64,000 nt of DNA from Maribacter thermophilus (GTDB lineage: Bacteria; Bacteroidota; Bacteroidia; Flavobacteriales; Flavobacteriaceae): NCBI RefSeq assembly GCF_001020565.1, contig NZ_LDAS01000001.1, positions 1,714,985 through 1,778,984 on the forward strand, given 5' to 3'. Positions within the stretch are counted from its first letter, which is position 1. Each line of letters opens with the position of its first letter. Position numbers and translations under genes: made by a program. The notes beneath the pieces are model-generated. The model was not told where the DNA came from and made no database searches. It saw only the letters and a list, made by a program, of their open reading frames with translations. Positions 1 to 9,988 of this stretch are shown here, piece after piece.

Positions 1-121
1 TATTCGTACTCTTTACTCTTAATAAAGATTCGTGTTTCTTTCTTTTTAGGTCGATAAGGACCCTTGTCCCTATCTTCCCTGTTCCAATATGTCAATGAAC
101 GTTCTTCCGCTTCGCGGATCG
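1..121 (-). other. 16S-23S internal transcribed spacer, partial
   Basis: This is the spacer between tRNA-Ala and the 23S rRNA gene, which lies outside the window beyond position 1. It is read on the minus strand, as are the tRNAs and the 16S gene. No gene is visible in it. The other spacer pieces, 196-299 between the two tRNAs and 374-538 between tRNA-Ile and 16S, also hold no gene. Confidence 0.7.
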
Positions 122-195
122 TGGAGAATATCGGAGTCGAACCGATGACCTCCTGCGTGCAAGGCAGGCGCTCTAGCCAGCTGAGCTAATCCCCC
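122..195 (-). tRNA. tRNA-Ala (anticodon TGC)
   Basis: The minus strand folds as a complete 74-nt cloverleaf. The acceptor strand begins GGGGGAT, the D arm contains AGCTCAGCTGG, the anticodon loop reads TTGCACG, and the T loop has TTCGACT. The discriminator base is A and CCA is not encoded. It lies in the rRNA operon spacer beside tRNA-Ile, the usual arrangement for bacterial rRNA operons, and is co-transcribed with 16S. Confidence 0.95.
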
Positions 196-299
196 GTTTC
201 CTGCAAGTGGCCCGTTGCCGCTTTACAGTTGACAGTTGACCCAACTTCCAGAATTTCCAGTACTTCAATCTATGAACGTATCCCCTTTCAGGGGGCTCG

Positions 300-373
300 T
301 AGTCCCAGGCAGACTCGAACTGCCGACCTCTACATTATCAGTGTAGCGCTCTAACCAGCTGAGCTATGGGACT
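300..373 (-). tRNA. tRNA-Ile (anticodon GAT)
   Basis: The minus strand gives a 74-nt cloverleaf with acceptor AGTCCCA pairing to TGGGACT, anticodon loop CTGATAA (GAT) and T loop TTCGAGT. CCA is not encoded. It is the first tRNA after 16S in the operon, followed by tRNA-Ala. Confidence 0.95.
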
Positions 374-538
374 GTCCCTACTTCCCTCCCCGTAAGAAGG
401 TCCGTATTTGTATATATCGTTATCGCGGAGAAACTTTCCTTAAAAAAAACAACAGCTCATTATATAAATCGAAAAAACGGGACCGAAGACCTCTTCCGAC
501 AGTCGTCGGGGACCGTCCTTCAAAAGGACAATCTCTAG

Positions 539-2069
<1,531 letters not shown>

Positions 2070-2291
2070 TGTTCTGTATATATTCGTCCCAACGACTACC
2101 GAATCCGTCCACGGCCCCGATTCTCTCGATCTAATTCTTTGTTATCTTTTTCTACCGTCGCCCTAGAAGACCTAAACCTCCCAAAACGACTTTTCTCCAC
2201 AATATTTCAATGAACTTCCATTCCTGTAAAAACGTCTCCCGAACTGCGCCGTTCCCCGTTTTTTTTGCTTGGCTGTTTGCCTAAGCGGGTG

Positions 2292-2321
2292 CAAATATAC
2301 AACTGTTTTTTAAACCGGCAA
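2292..2321 (-). promoter_or_regulatory. rRNA operon promoter P1
   Basis: On the minus strand a -33 TTG (2321-2319) is followed after exactly 19 nt by TATATTTG (2299-2292), matching the Bacteroidota consensus TTG-N19-TAnnTTTG. The bases after the -7 element, GCACCCGC, are GC-rich in otherwise AT-rich DNA. The same -7 plus discriminator block occurs at the tRNA-Lys promoter (25794-25808). It lies about 220 nt upstream of mature 16S. Confidence 0.8.
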
Positions 2322-2441
2322 CCTTTTTTGAAAAAAATTATTTTTTCTTTTCCGGCCCCCGTAAAACCTCAAAAAACAATGAACGTCGCGATCCCCAGGA
2401 TCTCCCCGCGGAACCCCTAAGGGTATCCGTCTAACGGGCTG

Positions 2442-2449
2442 CAAATGTA
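2442..2449 (-). promoter_or_regulatory. rRNA operon promoter P2 (upstream, -7 element)
   Basis: A second minus-strand -7 match, TACATTTG, is followed by GCAGCCCG, which resembles the P1 discriminator. No TTG stands at the expected distance; the place is taken by an A/T tract. It lies 150 bp upstream of P1, so the operon probably has tandem promoters. Confidence 0.5.
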
Positions 2450-2714
2450 AGACCCTTTTTTAAATTAAAAAGAAAAAAATCACTTTTTTTTGACATAAAA
2501 TTCACACCCCTTTTCAAACACCCTATAAAAGAACATCTTACAACCTCCACTACACCCTAAAAAAATGCATCGCTCTATGAAAAGCAATATAAAAAATCAC
2601 CTATATAATAGGAAAGCCTAACCACATGTACAGAAGTAATATCTGTAAAGCCACAACAAAACATAAACAACTACCTATATATGTATAATTATCACAAAAC
2701 ATAGCTACAATATA
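2450..2714. other. Intergenic region between rRNA promoters and thrS
   Basis: Very AT-rich DNA between the divergent rRNA operon and thrS. I see no coding sequence, and the longest ATG frame on the plus strand (from 2577) ends after 14 codons. The A/T tracts next to the rRNA promoters could act as upstream activating DNA, which is inference. Confidence 0.5.
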
Positions 2715-2745
2715 TTGTGGACATTATCACAACATATTATCTTTG
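2715..2745 (+). promoter_or_regulatory. Promoter of the thrS operon
   Basis: TTG at 2715-2717 and TATCTTTG at 2738-2745 are separated by 20 nt, a good Bacteroidota sigma-A match. Transcription would start near 2751 and leave a leader of about 18 nt before thrS, too short for a T-box or leader-peptide attenuator. Confidence 0.7.
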
Positions 2746-2768
2746 TCTTCCTGTTACAAAAATAAAAG

Positions 2769-4709
2769 ATGATAGAAATTACTTTGCCGGACGGCTCTAT
2801 TAAAGAATTTGACAAAGGCATTACCCCAATGGGCGTTGCAAAGACTATAAGTGAAGGACTTGCAAGAAATGTTATTTCAGCAAAATTCAATAACACAATA
2901 GTAGAAACCACCACACCTTTATCTACCAACGGATCCCTAACCTTATATACATGGAATGACAAGGAAGGTAAAACGGCATTTTGGCATTCTACATCACATA
3001 TTGTAGCACAGGCCTTGGAAGAATTATACCCTGGGGTTAAATTAACCATTGGCCCCGCAATTGACAACGGCTTCTATTATGATGTAGACCTACCCAATGG
3101 TACTATTTCAGAAAAGGATTTTCCTAAAATAGAACAAAAAGCATTGGAAATTGCACGTGGCAAGCACGATTATAAAATGCGTTCTGTTTCTAAGGCGGAT
3201 GCCCTTAAATTTTATAAAGACCAAGGAAACGAATATAAGGTTGAACTTATCGAAAACCTGGAAGACGGCACTATCACTTTTTGCGACCACGATACCTTTA
3301 CCGATTTATGCCGTGGAGGACATATCCCCAATACAGGTATTGTAAAGGCCATTAAAATCTTAAGTGTTGCCGGCGCATACTGGAGAGGTGATGAAAACAA
3401 GCCTCAACTAACAAGGGTGTACGGTATATCGTTCCCAAAACAAAAGGAATTAAAAGAGTATTTGGAGCTTCTAGAAGAGGCAAAAAAACGAGACCATAGA
3501 AAACTAGGAAAAGAATTGGAGCTTTTCACCTTTTCGCAAAAAGTAGGACAAGGACTTCCTTTATGGTTACCAAAAGGCGCAGCTTTAAGAGAACGCCTGG
3601 AAAACTTTCTGAAAAAAGCCCAAAAGAAAGCTGGTTATGAAATGGTGGTAACCCCACATATTGGCCAAAAAGAGCTCTATGTTACCTCTGGTCATTATGC
3701 TAAATATGGCGAAGACAGTTTTCAACCTATAACCACACCGAAGAAAGACGAAGAATTTCTTCTAAAACCCATGAACTGTCCTCACCACTGCGAGATATAC
3801 AACACAAAACCGTTTAGCTATAAAGAACTTCCTAAAAGGTATGCTGAATTTGGTACCGTATATAGGTATGAACAAAGTGGTGAACTACATGGCCTAACAC
3901 GTGTAAGAGGTTTTACTCAAGACGATGCCCATATTTTCTGCACACCTGACCAACTAGATCAAGAATTTAAAAATGTAATAGACCTATCCTTATATGTATT
4001 AGGTTCTTTAGGTTTTGACAATTTCACGGCCCAAGTATCGGTAAGGGACTTGGATAATCCGGATAAATATATAGGAAGTGTTGAAAATTGGGAAAAAGCA
4101 GAACAAGCAATAATCAATGCAGCCAAAGAAAAAGGTCTGGATTATGTAATAGAAAGTGGTGAAGCTGCCTTTTACGGACCAAAGTTGGACTTTATGGTAA
4201 AGGACGCCCTTGGAAGACAATGGCAACTAGGAACCATACAAGTAGATTACAATTTACCGGAAAGATTTGATCTTACCTATAAGGGAAGTGACAATGAAAT
4301 GCACAGACCTGTAATGATCCATAGAGCTCCTTTTGGAAGCATGGAACGTTTTATAGCCCTGTTACTGGAGCATACGGGGGGTAATTTTCCATTATGGCTG
4401 ATTCCCGATCAAGCTATTGTATTGCCGGTCAGCGAGAAACATGAAAAATATGCTGAAAAAGTTTTAAAATCATTAGAAAATAACGAAATTCGCGCCCTAA
4501 TTGACAACAGAAACGAAACTGTAGGCAAAAAGATCAGGGAAGCCGAGATGAATAAAATACCATTCATGCTCGTTGTTGGAGAAAATGATGAGATTGCAAA
4601 TACTATATCCGTTAGAAGACACGGAGGTGAAGATTTAGGAGCAATCACCATTGAACAATTTAATGACTTGGTAACAAAAGAAATAAATAGTACCTTAAAG
4701 TCGTTTTAG
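2769..4709 (+). CDS. thrS: Threonine--tRNA ligase
   Basis: A class II aminoacyl-tRNA synthetase that charges tRNA-Thr in the cytoplasm. The 646-aa product has the usual full-length order. An N-terminal TGS domain (about residues 1-62) is followed by the editing/second-additional domain with an HSTSH motif (near 76-80), the catalytic core with the zinc-ligand segment MNCPHHC, and a C-terminal anticodon-binding domain. The start matches the conserved TGS N-terminus and lies just downstream of a strong promoter. It is the first gene of thrS-infC-rpmI-rplT, a conserved translation cluster, with 32 nt before the proposed infC start. Identification is secure. Confidence 0.97.
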   Translation: MIEITLPDGSIKEFDKGITPMGVAKTISEGLARNVISAKFNNTIVETTTPLSTNGSLTLYTWNDKEGKTAFWHSTSHIVAQALEELYPGVKLTIGPAIDNGFYYDVDLPNGTISEKDFPKIEQKALEIARGKHDYKMRSVSKADALKFYKDQGNEYKVELIENLEDGTITFCDHDTFTDLCRGGHIPNTGIVKAIKILSVAGAYWRGDENKPQLTRVYGISFPKQKELKEYLELLEEAKKRDHRKLGKELELFTFSQKVGQGLPLWLPKGAALRERLENFLKKAQKKAGYEMVVTPHIGQKELYVTSGHYAKYGEDSFQPITTPKKDEEFLLKPMNCPHHCEIYNTKPFSYKELPKRYAEFGTVYRYEQSGELHGLTRVRGFTQDDAHIFCTPDQLDQEFKNVIDLSLYVLGSLGFDNFTAQVSVRDLDNPDKYIGSVENWEKAEQAIINAAKEKGLDYVIESGEAAFYGPKLDFMVKDALGRQWQLGTIQVDYNLPERFDLTYKGSDNEMHRPVMIHRAPFGSMERFIALLLEHTGGNFPLWLIPDQAIVLPVSEKHEKYAEKVLKSLENNEIRALIDNRNETVGKKIREAEMNKIPFMLVVGENDEIANTISVRRHGGEDLGAITIEQFNDLVTKEINSTLKSF

Positions 4710-4741
4710 AAAAATTAAGTTTAATTAAAAAATATTAAGTC

Positions 4742-5299
4742 ATAGCAATACGTAAAAGATTCAGGCCTCAACCTAGAAGGGAAAACAAAAACCCTCACAA
4801 CATTAATGAAAAGATTCTTGCTCCAGAAGTAAGATTAGTAGGAGACAATGTGGAAGTTGGAGTATATCCAATAAGAAAGGCTTTGGATATTTCCAAAGAA
4901 CTTGAATTGGATTTGGTGGAGATTTCACCTAAGGCGAATCCTCCTGTTTGTAAAATAATCGATTATAAGAAATTCTTATACGAACAGAAGAAAAGAGACA
5001 AGGCCATGAAGGCCAAAGCCTCTAAGGTTGTTGTTAAAGAAATTAGGTTTGGCCCTAATACCGACGATCACGATTACGAGTTTAAAAAGAAGCATGCCGA
5101 GAAATTCTTGAAAGACGGAGCTAAATTAAAGGCATATGTTTTCTTTAAAGGTAGGTCTATCGTATATAAGGACCAAGGTGAAATATTGTTATTGAAATTG
5201 GCATCTGAACTGGAAGAACTTGGAAAAGTTGAACAAATGCCAAAATTAGAGGGTAAAAGAATGACCATGTTCATCGCCCCTAAAACTAAAGGAAAATAA
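4742..5299 (+). CDS. infC: Translation initiation factor IF-3, probable AUA start
   Basis: IF-3 binds the 30S subunit, prevents premature 50S joining and enforces start-codon choice. The 185-aa product carries the N-terminal IF3 domain ([14 protein letters not shown] onward), a lysine-rich linker and the C-terminal domain ending in [10 protein letters not shown]. The frame holds no in-frame ATG upstream of conserved sequence. The GTG at 4850 lies inside the conserved VGDNVEVGV segment and would remove the first 36 residues. A stop at 4736-4738 limits the upstream frame, so the start must be a non-standard codon. ATA at 4742, giving (M)AIRKRFRPQ, fits best. ATA at 4748 and ATT at 4802 are alternatives. 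E. coli infC uses AUU, which allows IF-3 to repress its own translation, so the same control is likely here. Confidence 0.92.
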   Translation: MAIRKRFRPQPRRENKNPHNINEKILAPEVRLVGDNVEVGVYPIRKALDISKELELDLVEISPKANPPVCKIIDYKKFLYEQKKRDKAMKAKASKVVVKEIRFGPNTDDHDYEFKKKHAEKFLKDGAKLKAYVFFKGRSIVYKDQGEILLLKLASELEELGKVEQMPKLEGKRMTMFIAPKTKGK

Positions 5300-5302
5300 A
5301 AA

Positions 5303-5366
5303 GCATTTCTTTGTACTTGAAATGCATTAGAAAATACTGAGTGCTGCCTATACTTGTTATGGGCAG
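5303..5366 (+). promoter_or_regulatory. Two hairpins in the infC-rpmI gap
   Basis: A 7-bp perfect stem (GCATTTC at 5303-5309 with GAAATGC at 5319-5325) is followed by a second stem (CTGCC at 5344-5348 with GGCAG at 5362-5366). Neither has a following T tract, so they are not ordinary terminators. In other bacteria L20 represses rpmI-rplT by binding leader RNA, so this is a candidate site by position only. Confidence 0.35.
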
Positions 5367-5409
5367 TTTCAGCATAATAAAGTGAGATTAATTAAATAAA
5401 TAGGAGAAA

Positions 5410-5607
5410 ATGCCTAAACAAAAAACAAAATCGAGTGCCAAAAAGCGTTTTAAGCTTACCGGTACCGGTAAAATTAAAAGAAAGCACGCTTTTAAAAGTC
5501 ACATTCTTACAAAGAAGTCTAAGAAGCGTAAGCTTGCGTTGACACATGATACCCTGGTACACCAGCATGATGTTAACAGTATTAAAGAACAATTACGCTT
5601 AAAGTAA
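5410..5607 (+). CDS. rpmI: 50S ribosomal protein L35
   Basis: A 65-aa, strongly basic ribosomal protein of the large subunit. It shows the L35 pattern [18 protein letters not shown] near the N-terminus and a lysine-rich run KKSKKRK in the middle, with normal length. It lies between infC and rplT in the standard order and is probably translated from the same mRNA. An A-rich leader, AATAGGAGAAA, precedes the ATG; its GGAG could pair with the anti-Shine-Dalgarno, which is unusual for this window. Confidence 0.96.
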   Translation: MPKQKTKSSAKKRFKLTGTGKIKRKHAFKSHILTKKSKKRKLALTHDTLVHQHDVNSIKEQLRLK

Positions 5608-5699
5608 TTGAACAACAAAAGGTAAAATTATTAACCATGGAGTTAGGCCAAAAAAGTTCCTGAATTGATTAGGACGCCTACTACAAAAAATTTAAAAAA

Positions 5700-6044
5700 A
5701 TGCCAAGATCAGTAAATGCAGTAGCTTCTAGAGCCAGAAGAAAAAAGGTGATGAAGCAAGCCAAAGGTTACTTTGGAAGACGTAAAAACGTTTGGACAGT
5801 AGCCAAAAATGCGGTTGAAAAAGCAATGTTATATGCTTACAGAGACCGTAGAAACAAGAAAAGAACTTTCCGTTCTTTATGGATTACCCGTATTAATGCA
5901 GGTGCCAGATTACACGGAATGTCTTACTCTCAGTTTATGGGTAAGGTAAAAGCCAATAACATAGAACTTAACAGAAAAGTTTTAGCCGATTTGGCCATGA
6001 ACCACCCTGATGCTTTTAAAGCAATCGTTGAGCAAGTAAAATAA
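5700..6044 (+). CDS. rplT: 50S ribosomal protein L20
   Basis: A 114-aa large-subunit ribosomal protein needed early in 50S assembly and, in other bacteria, the autogenous repressor of its own operon. The N-terminus [20 protein letters not shown] and the later [18 protein letters not shown] block are classic L20. Length is normal. It is the last gene of the operon, followed 20 nt after the stop by a strong terminator. The 92-nt gap before it contains a TAGGC/GCCTA inverted pair that may fold. Confidence 0.97.
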   Translation: MPRSVNAVASRARRKKVMKQAKGYFGRRKNVWTVAKNAVEKAMLYAYRDRRNKKRTFRSLWITRINAGARLHGMSYSQFMGKVKANNIELNRKVLADLAMNHPDAFKAIVEQVK

Positions 6045-6064
6045 CAAACAATATATCTCACTTT

Positions 6065-6097
6065 AAAAAATCCGATTCTAACGAATCGGATTTTTTT
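6065..6097 (+). terminator. Rho-independent terminator after rplT
   Basis: The stem AAAAAATCCGATTC pairs with GAATCGGATTTTTT around a TAAC loop and is followed by more T. It ends the thrS-rplT operon. Confidence 0.9.
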
Positions 6098-6201
6098 ATT
6101 TTGGTCCATTTTTTCTACTTTAAATAACGAAACCAACCATTTTGCCATACATAAAGGTTATCACAACATAACTTATTGGGCCGTACTATTGGCATACTCT
6201 T

Positions 6202-6624
6202 CTACATACCCCAAGCTGTTATCACCAACCCTCTACCCTGGGCATAATTTCTATGTTCACAAAGATACACACCTTGCCATATTCCTATATTTAATTTTCC
6301 GTTTGTAATTGGTACTTGTACCGATGCTCCCATTAATGATGCTTTTATGTGCGCCGGCATATCATCAGGACCTTCGTACGTATGGATGTAATAAGGAGCA
6401 TCTTCAGGTACCATAACATTGATATGACTTTCAAAATCTTCTCTAACGGTTGGGTCGGCATTTTCATTAATCGTTAAACTAGCCGATGTATGCTTGATGA
6501 ATACCTGCAAAAAACCTTTTTGAATATGCCTAATTTCTGGTATACTCCCCAAAATTTCTTCCGTTATCAAATGATACCCACGTTTATATGGCCGTAATAC
6601 AAGTTCTTTTTGATATAGCTTCAT
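6202..6624 (-). CDS. YjbQ/UPF0047 family protein
   Basis: A small (140 aa) protein of the YjbQ family, members of which show weak thiamine-phosphate synthase activity in vitro but whose cellular role is not settled. The two family signatures are present: HTSASLTINENADPTVREDF in the middle and QGVYLCEHRN near the C-terminus, holding the conserved His and Glu residues thought to bind a metal or phosphate. The ATG at 6624 was chosen over an upstream TTG at 6630 in the same frame. It is transcribed convergently with rplT and appears monocistronic. Confidence 0.88.
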   Translation of the reverse strand: MKLYQKELVLRPYKRGYHLITEEILGSIPEIRHIQKGFLQVFIKHTSASLTINENADPTVREDFESHINVMVPEDAPYYIHTYEGPDDMPAHIKASLMGASVQVPITNGKLNIGIWQGVYLCEHRNYAQGRGLVITAWGM

Positions 6625-6717
6625 TTTCAAATATTATTAAATAAAGGTAAAACTTTCAGCTTTCTTCCTTTTAATAGGCTTCATTGAAATATCTTTACCA
6701 TTTATTATTGTTTATAT

Positions 6718-7515
6718 ATGGATCTATCAAAGGTTAAAATGGTCGTTTCCGACATGGACGGAACTCTTTTAAACGACAACCACGAAGTTAGCGATCGTTT
6801 TTTTGAGCTTTTCAAAAAAATGAAACAACAGGGCATTATTTTTGTTGCTGCCAGCGGTAGACAATACCATAGTATCGTAGATAAATTACTTCCGATAAAA
6901 AATGATATTATCGTAATTGCCGAAAATGGCGGTTTTGCCATGCAACAGAACACAGAACTCTTGTCTACCCCTCTACCCTACCAAGACAAAAATACGGTAT
7001 TGGATATTTTAGAACCTGTTGACAATATTTATCCTGTACTTTGCGGCAAACACAATGCCTATATTAAAAAAGGTTCGGAAAAATTTGAATCAAAACTAAG
7101 GGAATATTATACAGATTACAAAGTATTGGAAGACCTAAAAGAATTTGATGGGGAAATACTCAAAATCGCCATCTATCACTTTGAAAGCTCAGAGCAATAT
7201 ATTTACCCCAGTGTATCCCATTTAGAAAAAAAATTAAAAGTAAAGGTATCCGGAGAAAATTGGGTAGACATCTCAAGTCCAAATGCCCACAAAGGTTATG
7301 CCTTGAACAAGGTACAGGAACTTTATAATATTAAACCGGAAGAAACTATGGTCTTTGGCGATTATAACAATGACCTTGAAATGTTGTCCTTGGCCCATTT
7401 TAGCTTCGCGATGGAAAATGCGCATCCGAATGTAAAAAAAGCGGCCAACTACCTTACCGATAGCAATACCAATTTGGGTGTAGAGCGAATTCTAGAAAAG
7501 CTGGTAACAAGTTAA
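6718..7515 (+). CDS. Cof-type HAD-superfamily phosphatase
   Basis: A 265-aa cytoplasmic HAD hydrolase of the Cof/YbiV type, which usually dephosphorylates sugar phosphates or small metabolites. Motif I is DMDGT with the nucleophile Asp12 and acid/base Asp14. Motif II is the Ser in AASGR, and motif IV is GDYNNDLEM near the C-terminus. The long insert between motifs II and III is the C2 cap typical of this group. The substrate cannot be told from sequence. It runs convergently into the lipoprotein gene at 7523, with 7 nt between the stops. Confidence 0.9.
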   Translation: MDLSKVKMVVSDMDGTLLNDNHEVSDRFFELFKKMKQQGIIFVAASGRQYHSIVDKLLPIKNDIIVIAENGGFAMQQNTELLSTPLPYQDKNTVLDILEPVDNIYPVLCGKHNAYIKKGSEKFESKLREYYTDYKVLEDLKEFDGEILKIAIYHFESSEQYIYPSVSHLEKKLKVKVSGENWVDISSPNAHKGYALNKVQELYNIKPEETMVFGDYNNDLEMLSLAHFSFAMENAHPNVKKAANYLTDSNTNLGVERILEKLVTS

Positions 7516-7522
7516 TTCCATG

Positions 7523-7927
7523 TTATTCTACAAGTATTCTTGCCTTTATGGTCTTATATCTATAAACGGACAAGTTGATCTTCTCAGATAAAATAATGCT
7601 GGAGTTAGGGGCTATCTGTTTGTACAAATTCTTGTAATGCCCAATTTCTCTACCATCTTGGGTAAAGATGCTAAAAAACACCTTGAATTTTCCAAAGTCG
7701 GGCTTAAATAATTCGTTCGAGTTATTTTTAATTTCATAATCAACATTAATAGCATTGGAATCATAGGAAACCTCCTCCACTAACAACACTTCTATTTCTA
7801 AATTATTAGTCACATCAAAAGGTTCGTGATGCGATGGGGACATTTCATAACTACTTAAAGCCATAGAGCCACAACTATGTACCAGCACAACGACACAGAT
7901 AAAAATAATCCTTTTAAATTTTATCAT
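7523..7927 (-). CDS. Small lipoprotein of unknown function
   Basis: 134 aa with a basic N-terminus, a hydrophobic stretch and a lipobox-like VHSC ending at Cys19, so it is probably exported and lipidated. The rest reads as a beta-rich domain with the phrase VDYEIKNNSNELFKPDFG, which resembles Ig-like or FxLYD-type extracellular folds, but I do not recognise the family. It starts one nucleotide after the stop of the upstream 650-aa secreted protein, so the two are almost certainly co-transcribed and may act together at the cell envelope. Confidence 0.7.
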   Translation of the reverse strand: MIKFKRIIFICVVVLVHSCGSMALSSYEMSPSHHEPFDVTNNLEIEVLLVEEVSYDSNAINVDYEIKNNSNELFKPDFGKFKVFFSIFTQDGREIGHYKNLYKQIAPNSSIILSEKINLSVYRYKTIKARILVE

Positions 7928-7928
7928 T

Positions 7929-9881
7929 TTATTTTATGAAGGTTGATAATATTTTAACTACTCTCGCCTCGTTATGCAAGTTTTTATACTTACTCTCGAC
8001 CTCATCAAAATCGGCCCTATAAAATCTGTAATAATCATTTAGTTCCTCTTTAATACCATTTATGGCACTATGATGTAAATACTTTTTTATAGTGGTTTCA
8101 CCTACAAACAACAACACGTATGTTTTCTGGTACCTTTTAAACAATTGCTTAAAAAGCCGGGGGTTATCTGTATAGCGAAGTTTATTCTCACTGGATAATT
8201 CATCTAACAGGAGCTCTAGTAAGGGTAATTGTCTAATAGTTTCGTTATTCACCGTCAACATAAGATCTGTAAGCTGAACAATGCTATTGTCCAGTTCCCT
8301 TTTTTCATATTTTTCATCCAAAAAGAGCTTAGATAAAATAACCATCCGCTTATCGAACAGTCTTTTAAGTTCTTCTGAATCACTGGAGATGGTTTTGTTC
8401 AGAGATATTTCCTTATCATAAACTTCGTAAAAATCGATTAATTCTTGTGATATCTTGGTGACCAAAATTTTCTCCTTATCCTCAAGAACACTTAAATCCA
8501 GATATTTAATCTCCTCCGATTCTTTTATTTCCCTATTAAACACTTCAACAAAATACGCATCTGTTTCTTCAAAACCGACATTGACATCACCCTTATCATT
8601 GAATTTTTTACTTAATCTCTTTAATTCGGCCAAATACTCATAATGGCTCAATAACTTATACAAGACCAATGCTTTTTCTTCGTTTTTCTGAAGGTCAGCT
8701 TTCGACCGCATGGCTTCATTAACCCCTAAGAGCCTTGCACCTGTATTTTGATAAAACACGTAACTAGGGTTATGAGAACCTTTAAAGTTTGGTGGTGCTC
8801 CAGTAGTTTGATCTTTTCCTTCACCAAAAAAGTTTTCTTTTTTGGAAATCTGCTCTAAAGGCATGTCTTTTAGATAGGTATAACTTGCTCTATAGTTCAA
8901 CTGTTCAATTTCCTTATATACCTCCAAAGCCTTTTCATTTTCACCTAAAGCGTAATATGCTCCAGAAATGTTGGCCAAAAGCCCCCAAACAATCTTACGT
9001 TCCTTCTTGTCCTTTTTATTATACTTTGTTACCTGGGTCCTCCAAAAATCGATTTTAGGAAGTAGTCTATCCTCCAATAGCGATTGATAATGTGGACCAG
9101 GATCAATGTCGGCCAAATTAACAAGTTGATCTATGGAGTTTTGAAGTTCGGAAAAATCATATCCCTTTTTCTTGTTATAGGAATATAGGTATAAGGTCGA
9201 TTTTTTACGTCTTACATCTAATACATCTTGTAAGTGCACTATCATCTTATAATATAAAGGTCCGGACAAACTTCCACCAGCCCGTGCAAAATATTTTTCC
9301 GGGTTTTCCAAAAAATGAGCCTTCATTAAATCTATCGCCTTTTGCTCTGTTTTAATAGATTGGTTTTCAAACGCTGAAATGCTATGAAGCTCATTAACAT
9401 CCTCTAAAACAGTTTCATACAGCATATTGTTTTGAGTATCCTTTACTTCTATTTTTAAACTTCTCAGCATTTTCAATTGACCCGTATACCTGTCCTCATC
9501 CCCATTTACACCACGCTTTTCCTTATACCCTATTACTTTAAATACAGTAGGTTGCGGAACAAAATACACTCTTACATCTGCCTTATCAAAAGGTACTGTT
9601 TTATATGACCATAGATCTAAATCGTTAACAAAACTTGAAGAGATGGTAGTTTTTACATTTCGACCTTCCAAAAAATCAACTTCCTCCCCATTTCTATAAA
9701 ATATAGCCGCTCTTACAGGTAAGGGCTCTTCATCTACCGAAAAACCAATATTCCTTGATATACTTTTCACCAAGGGATAGTTCCACGAATAATAGTCAAC
9801 GGATTTTTGTTTTGGGTTTTGGCCCCATGCAATAAAAACGGACAAAAAAAGGAATATTAATAGTAGAGAAGCACTTTTCAA
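7929..9881 (-). CDS. Secreted protein of unknown function
   Basis: About 650 aa. No ATG lies near the N-terminus. A TTG at 9881 gives an ideal signal peptide (MKSASLLLIFLFLSV...AWG) ending before QNPKQ; another TTG at 9911 would add ten residues. The mature protein is charged and largely helical in its second half, with one TPR-like stretch (GAYYALGENEKALEVYKEIE) around the middle. I recognise no enzyme motif. It is first of a two-gene unit with the lipoprotein at 7523. An envelope or periplasmic scaffold role is only a guess. Confidence 0.75.
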   Translation of the reverse strand: MKSASLLLIFLFLSVFIAWGQNPKQKSVDYYSWNYPLVKSISRNIGFSVDEEPLPVRAAIFYRNGEEVDFLEGRNVKTTISSSFVNDLDLWSYKTVPFDKADVRVYFVPQPTVFKVIGYKEKRGVNGDEDRYTGQLKMLRSLKIEVKDTQNNMLYETVLEDVNELHSISAFENQSIKTEQKAIDLMKAHFLENPEKYFARAGGSLSGPLYYKMIVHLQDVLDVRRKKSTLYLYSYNKKKGYDFSELQNSIDQLVNLADIDPGPHYQSLLEDRLLPKIDFWRTQVTKYNKKDKKERKIVWGLLANISGAYYALGENEKALEVYKEIEQLNYRASYTYLKDMPLEQISKKENFFGEGKDQTTGAPPNFKGSHNPSYVFYQNTGARLLGVNEAMRSKADLQKNEEKALVLYKLLSHYEYLAELKRLSKKFNDKGDVNVGFEETDAYFVEVFNREIKESEEIKYLDLSVLEDKEKILVTKISQELIDFYEVYDKEISLNKTISSDSEELKRLFDKRMVILSKLFLDEKYEKRELDNSIVQLTDLMLTVNNETIRQLPLLELLLDELSSENKLRYTDNPRLFKQLFKRYQKTYVLLFVGETTIKKYLHHSAINGIKEELNDYYRFYRADFDEVESKYKNLHNEARVVKILSTFIK

Positions 9882-9988
9882 TATAATTGGTTTTTGGAAC
9901 AAAACGGACAATAATCATTATTATTGAAAGTCGACAACTCTTTTTCACATAAGCCGTAAAGTGGAAATCAATCGTGCAACGATCTATC

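Noticed and set aside
2577-2621. A leader peptide before thrS
   Set aside because: The frame has 14 codons with no run of Thr codons and lies upstream of the thrS promoter.
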